Positions 31,003 through 33,532 of a DNA stretch of 33,532 bases are shown one piece after another. This DNA is from Hydrogenophaga sp. 2FB (GTDB lineage: Bacteria; Pseudomonadota; Gammaproteobacteria; Burkholderiales; Burkholderiaceae_C), in contig NZ_SCML01000068.1 in assembly GCF_005503365.1 (NCBI RefSeq), positions 1 to 33,532 on the forward strand, given 5' to 3'. Made by a program: the position numbers and the translations under genes. Numbering within the stretch: position 1 is the stretch's first letter; each line of letters starts with the position of its first letter. The notes beneath the pieces were generated by a model that saw nothing but the letters and a program-made list of their open reading frames with translations, ran no database searches and was not told the DNA's origin.

Positions 31003-32729
31003 GGTTGGTCTCCCTGCAGGCCGAGCGAGCGTTCGATGGCCGCGACCAATGTGGCGTTGAGGGTGTCACCGGTTGCGGCGAGGTAGCCGTCGGGCCGCAG
31101 CAGCGCCCAGCCGGAGTTACTCACCTGGCAAGCGCCTTGCAACTGGCCTTCCCGGTCGCGCACGTGCTCCACCGCTTGCGCGGGCGCATCGCCGCCGAGC
31201 ACCTGCACGCTGCGCACCGGTGCGTCCTGGCAGAGCCGGCGCAGGCGTTGCAAGGCGGCGGGGGCGAGTGGGCCGAACGCCAGCACCAGCAGGTCGCCCC
31301 GGGCCCAGTTCAGCAGGTCGTTGACCTGGCCCGCCGTGCCGTCGGCCCACGCGAACGGCACGTTCTGCACCGACTGGCCGGCCGCGCTGCCATCCCCATA
31401 GGTGCAGGCGCGGGAGCGGCTGTAGGGATTGGCCACGGCCATGCGCCCGGTGTTGATGAGGCTGCGCGCGAAGGGGAACTGTTTGGCCAGGCCGATGGCG
31501 GCGCAGCGGAACAGGCGTTCGCTGCCGTCGGCGGGGCGCAGAAAACGCGCCGTGCGGTTGGTGACGCACACGTTCTGCTGCGCGGCTTCCAGGCGTTCGT
31601 CCTCGTAGCTCTGCAGCAGGGCGGCGTGGGCCTTGCCGCGTTGCACGGCGGCGAGTTTCCAGGCCAGGTTGTCGGCGTCGGCCACGCCGGTGTTGCCACC
31701 GCGCGCGCCAAAGGGGCTCACCACCTTGGCGGAATCGCCCATGAGGAACACGCGGCCATGGCGCATGGCGTGCACGCATTCGCTGCGGTAGGCGTAGGGG
31801 CCGACCCAGACGATTTCCACGCCCACGTCGGGACCGAACTGGCGCGCCAGGCGCTCGCGCACCACGTCTTCGCGGCTCACGGTGGCGGGGTCGGCGTTGG
31901 GGGCCATCTGGTAGTCGATGCGCCAGACGTTGTCGGCCATCAGGTGTTGCCAGACCGCGCGGTTTTCATTGAACGGGGCTTCGATCCAGGTGTGGCGCTC
32001 CACCGGCGGGTGTGTGGTGAAGCGCACGTCGGCGATGCACCAGCGGTCGTCGCCGCGGCGCGAGTCGAAGGGCACGTTGAGCCATTTGCGCAGCGGGCTG
32101 TTGGAGCCGGTGGCGTCGATCACGTGTTCGGCTTCGACGCGGTAGTGGCCCGCCGGCGTCTCCACGGTGAGCGTGGCGCATTCGGCGCTCTGCTCGAAAG
32201 CGGTCAGGCGGTTCTGCCAGCGCAACTCGACCCCGCCCAGTTCCTGGATGCGATCGACCAGGAAGGCCTCGATATAGAACTGCTGGATGTTGATGAAGGG
32301 CGGCTGGCTGGAGAGGTGGAAGGCGCCTTGCTGGCGAAGATCGAAGTTGTAGACCTCGTCGTCGCCCGCGAAGGTGCGGCCCACGCTCCACTGCGTGCCC
32401 TTGGCCGCGATGCGCTCGAAGATGCCCAGGCGCTCGAAGATTTCCAGCGACTTCTGTGTGTAGCAGATGCCGCGCGAGGACGCACCCTTCACGCCCACGG
32501 TGTTGTCTTCGTCGATCAGCACCGCGCGCACGCCCAGGCGCGCCAGGGAACATGCCAGCGTGAGACCGGTGATGCCACCACCCACGATCACGATCGGGTG
32601 GCGCACCGTGGGGCCGCCCTGCAGTTCCGGGGGCGCGACGAAGGGGTATTCCGGCAGCACGTAGCCTGCGCCGCTGGTGAACTCGTAGCTGTTGGTGTGG
32701 GCGGTCTCTCGATATGCCGTCAATGACAT
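30999..32729 (-). CDS. FAD-dependent monooxygenase (MhpA-like)
   Basis: The 576-residue protein is a class A flavoprotein hydroxylase. The dinucleotide motif IVIVGGGITGLTLA (Gly50-Gly52) is followed by HVIDATGSNSPLRKWL (DG-type motif) and GRVFLMGDSAKVVSPFGARGGNTG (GD motif with the flavin). The C-terminal thioredoxin-like region continues to residue 576. The family hydroxylates phenolic rings with NAD(P)H and oxygen; MhpA and resorcinol or hydroxybenzoate hydroxylases are near relatives. An unusual N-terminal extension of about 40 residues precedes the FAD motif. GAGGAG precedes the ATG. A VOC gene lies upstream. The substrate cannot be read. Confidence 0.9.
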   Translation of the reverse strand: MSLTAYRETAHTNSYEFTSGAGYVLPEYPFVAPPELQGGPTVRHPIVIVGGGITGLTLACSLARLGVRAVLIDEDNTVGVKGASSRGICYTQKSLEIFERLGIFERIAAKGTQWSVGRTFAGDDEVYNFDLRQQGAFHLSSQPPFINIQQFYIEAFLVDRIQELGGVELRWQNRLTAFEQSAECATLTVETPAGHYRVEAEHVIDATGSNSPLRKWLNVPFDSRRGDDRWCIADVRFTTHPPVERHTWIEAPFNENRAVWQHLMADNVWRIDYQMAPNADPATVSREDVVRERLARQFGPDVGVEIVWVGPYAYRSECVHAMRHGRVFLMGDSAKVVSPFGARGGNTGVADADNLAWKLAAVQRGKAHAALLQSYEDERLEAAQQNVCVTNRTARFLRPADGSERLFRCAAIGLAKQFPFARSLINTGRMAVANPYSRSRACTYGDGSAAGQSVQNVPFAWADGTAGQVNDLLNWARGDLLVLAFGPLAPAALQRLRRLCQDAPVRSVQVLGGDAPAQAVEHVRDREGQLQGACQVSNSGWALLRPDGYLAATGDTLNATLVAAIERSLGLQGDQP

Positions 32730-32948
32730 GCGTCGCTCCTCTTCGGGTGTGTTGTCTTCACGTTGTCTTTCTCTCTTCTGTTTCGCTCCACGACCTCGCG
32801 GGCTCGATGCCGCGGGGCGCTCTGCTCCGCGGGTGTCCCCCGACGGCTGGTGCCGTCTCCTCCTTTACCCCGCTGCGCAGAACACCCCACACCCCAGGCT
32901 TCGCCGACCGGACCGGACCGGACTAGGCCAACGCCAAAACCAAGAAAC
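32730..32948. repeat. Intergenic stem-loops and GACCG tandem repeat
   Basis: CCGCGG occurs at 32810-32815 and 32827-32832, able to pair across a short loop. GACGGC (32842-32847) and GCCGTC (32852-32857) form a perfect hairpin with a TGGT loop. GACCG is repeated three times in a row at 32906-32920, plus a partial copy. No gene is seen in the 219 bases. The hairpins may mark a repeat element or transcript end before the monooxygenase promoter. Confidence 0.5.
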
Positions 32949-33532
32949 CTAGGAGCGCACCACCACCTCCGGCCGGTCGTTCTGCTGTGGCTTGAGTGGC
33001 GCAGCGGCCTTGCCCCCGGCGCGCTCACGACGCCACTGTTCCTTGCGCGCGGTCCACTCGGCCAGGCGTGCGTGCGTGGTCTTGCTCTCCTGCAGCATCT
33101 GGAACTCGTCGGCGAGCTGCGCGGTGAGCTCCAGGCGGATGCCGTTGGGATCGAAGAAGTAGATGCTCTTGAAGATGTGGTGGTCGGTCACGCCCAGCAC
33201 CTCGATGCCGGCGGCCTCCAGCCGCGCCTTGGTGTTCTCCAGTTCCTGCACCGTGTCCACGCGAAAGCTGATGTGGTTGACCCACTTCGGCGTGTTGGGG
33301 CTGGGCTCCGCGGCCACGTCGTCGCCCAGGTCGAAGAAGGCGATGAACGAGCCGTCCTGCAGGCGGAAGAAGAAGTGCGTGTACGGGCAGTACTCGCCGG
33401 TGCTGGGCACCACGTCGCTCTGGATGATGTGGTACAGCGGCAGGCCCAGGATGTCCTCGTAGAAACGGCGCGTTTCCTCCGCGTCCTTGGCACGGTACGC
33501 ATAGTGGTGCAGCTGCTGGATGGGCGCGGGCG
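32949..33532 (-). CDS. VOC-family dioxygenase-like protein, cut by right edge
   Basis: The frame stays open to the window edge, giving 193 visible residues; a GTG at 33413 would cut off conserved sequence and is not the start. The first half has QLHHYAYRAKDAEETRRFYE, typical of a glyoxalase/VOC beta-alpha-beta unit, and the second WVNHISFRVDTVQELE with GIRLELTAQ. The two histidines and the glutamate match the metal-binding positions of extradiol dioxygenase-like VOC proteins. A basic C-terminal tail follows. It lies upstream of the FAD-monooxygenase gene on the same strand, so ring cleavage or a related step after hydroxylation is possible. The substrate is unknown. Confidence 0.85.
   Translation of the reverse strand, partial: PAPIQQLHHYAYRAKDAEETRRFYEDILGLPLYHIIQSDVVPSTGEYCPYTHFFFRLQDGSFIAFFDLGDDVAAEPSPNTPKWVNHISFRVDTVQELENTKARLEAAGIEVLGVTDHHIFKSIYFFDPNGIRLELTAQLADEFQMLQESKTTHARLAEWTARKEQWRRERAGGKAAAPLKPQQNDRPEVVVRS

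Noticed and set aside
1..33532. A phage, insertion sequence, CRISPR array, toxin-antitoxin or secretion system
   Set aside because: No integrase, transposase, terminal repeats, Cas gene or regular repeat-spacer pattern was seen. The genes are ordinary chromosomal families.

Overview
The window is GC-rich, densely coding chromosomal DNA. It most resembles a betaproteobacterium of the order Burkholderiales, probably Comamonadaceae (Hydrogenophaga/Acidovorax-like). That judgement rests on the hemX-hemY pair, a coxB-coxA-ctaG-DUF2970-coxC-SURF1-ctaA-ctaB-sco cluster with a 36-residue assembly ORF, a Bug-type TctC binding protein, DUF1841 and DUF2783 proteins, and stem-loop-rich intergenic repeats. 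It was made by reading alone, without database searches. No phage, insertion sequence, CRISPR array, plasmid gene or rRNA is visible.

Layout. 1-2442: hemX (open at the left edge) and hemY. 2449-5569: DUF1841 protein, TRIC/YicG-type channel, TauE/SafE permease, a lone ParA-like ATPase and a MaoC-type hydratase. 5585-8233: a small hypothetical gene, trmL and comF on the minus strand, then a divergent BioC-like protein with no readable SAM-binding motif. 8234-8623: a 390-base gene-free leader before coxB, holding a perfect FNR-type box and a three-copy inverted/direct repeat. 8624-17926: an almost complete aa3/caa3 cytochrome c oxidase operon with its copper and heme A assembly genes. It is interrupted after coxC by a bidirectional terminator and one small minus-strand membrane-protein gene.

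18014-21542: an OmpR-family response regulator, its histidine kinase and a DegP/MucD-type periplasmic protease, closed by a strong bidirectional terminator. 21613-23656 (minus): a Bug-family solute-binding protein and a ferredoxin-NAD(P)H reductase-type flavoprotein. 23738-24655: a short-chain dehydrogenase/epimerase-like protein. 24707-24791 (minus): tRNA-Leu(CAA). 24830-27661: cysM, a zinc-ribbon NUDIX hydrolase, a TusA-like protein and a degenerate 2-hydroxyacid dehydrogenase. 27846-33532 (minus): valS, a DUF2783 protein overlapping an FAD-dependent monooxygenase, and a VOC-family dioxygenase-like gene cut by the right edge.

How the genes fit together. The centre is a self-contained factory for an aerobic terminal oxidase: catalytic subunits I-III, CuB delivery (CtaG), CuA delivery (Sco), heme O and heme A synthesis (CtaB, CtaA), SURF1, and several small membrane proteins of poorly known role. 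hemX/hemY at the left edge belong to the heme supply. The two-component/DegP block looks like an envelope-stress module. The right end looks like the edge of an aromatic-catabolism cluster. No wholly new multi-gene system could be demonstrated. The best leads are the coxB leader, a Sco-like protein with altered spacing between SURF1 and CtaA, and two proteins that keep an enzyme fold but have lost the family's key residues.
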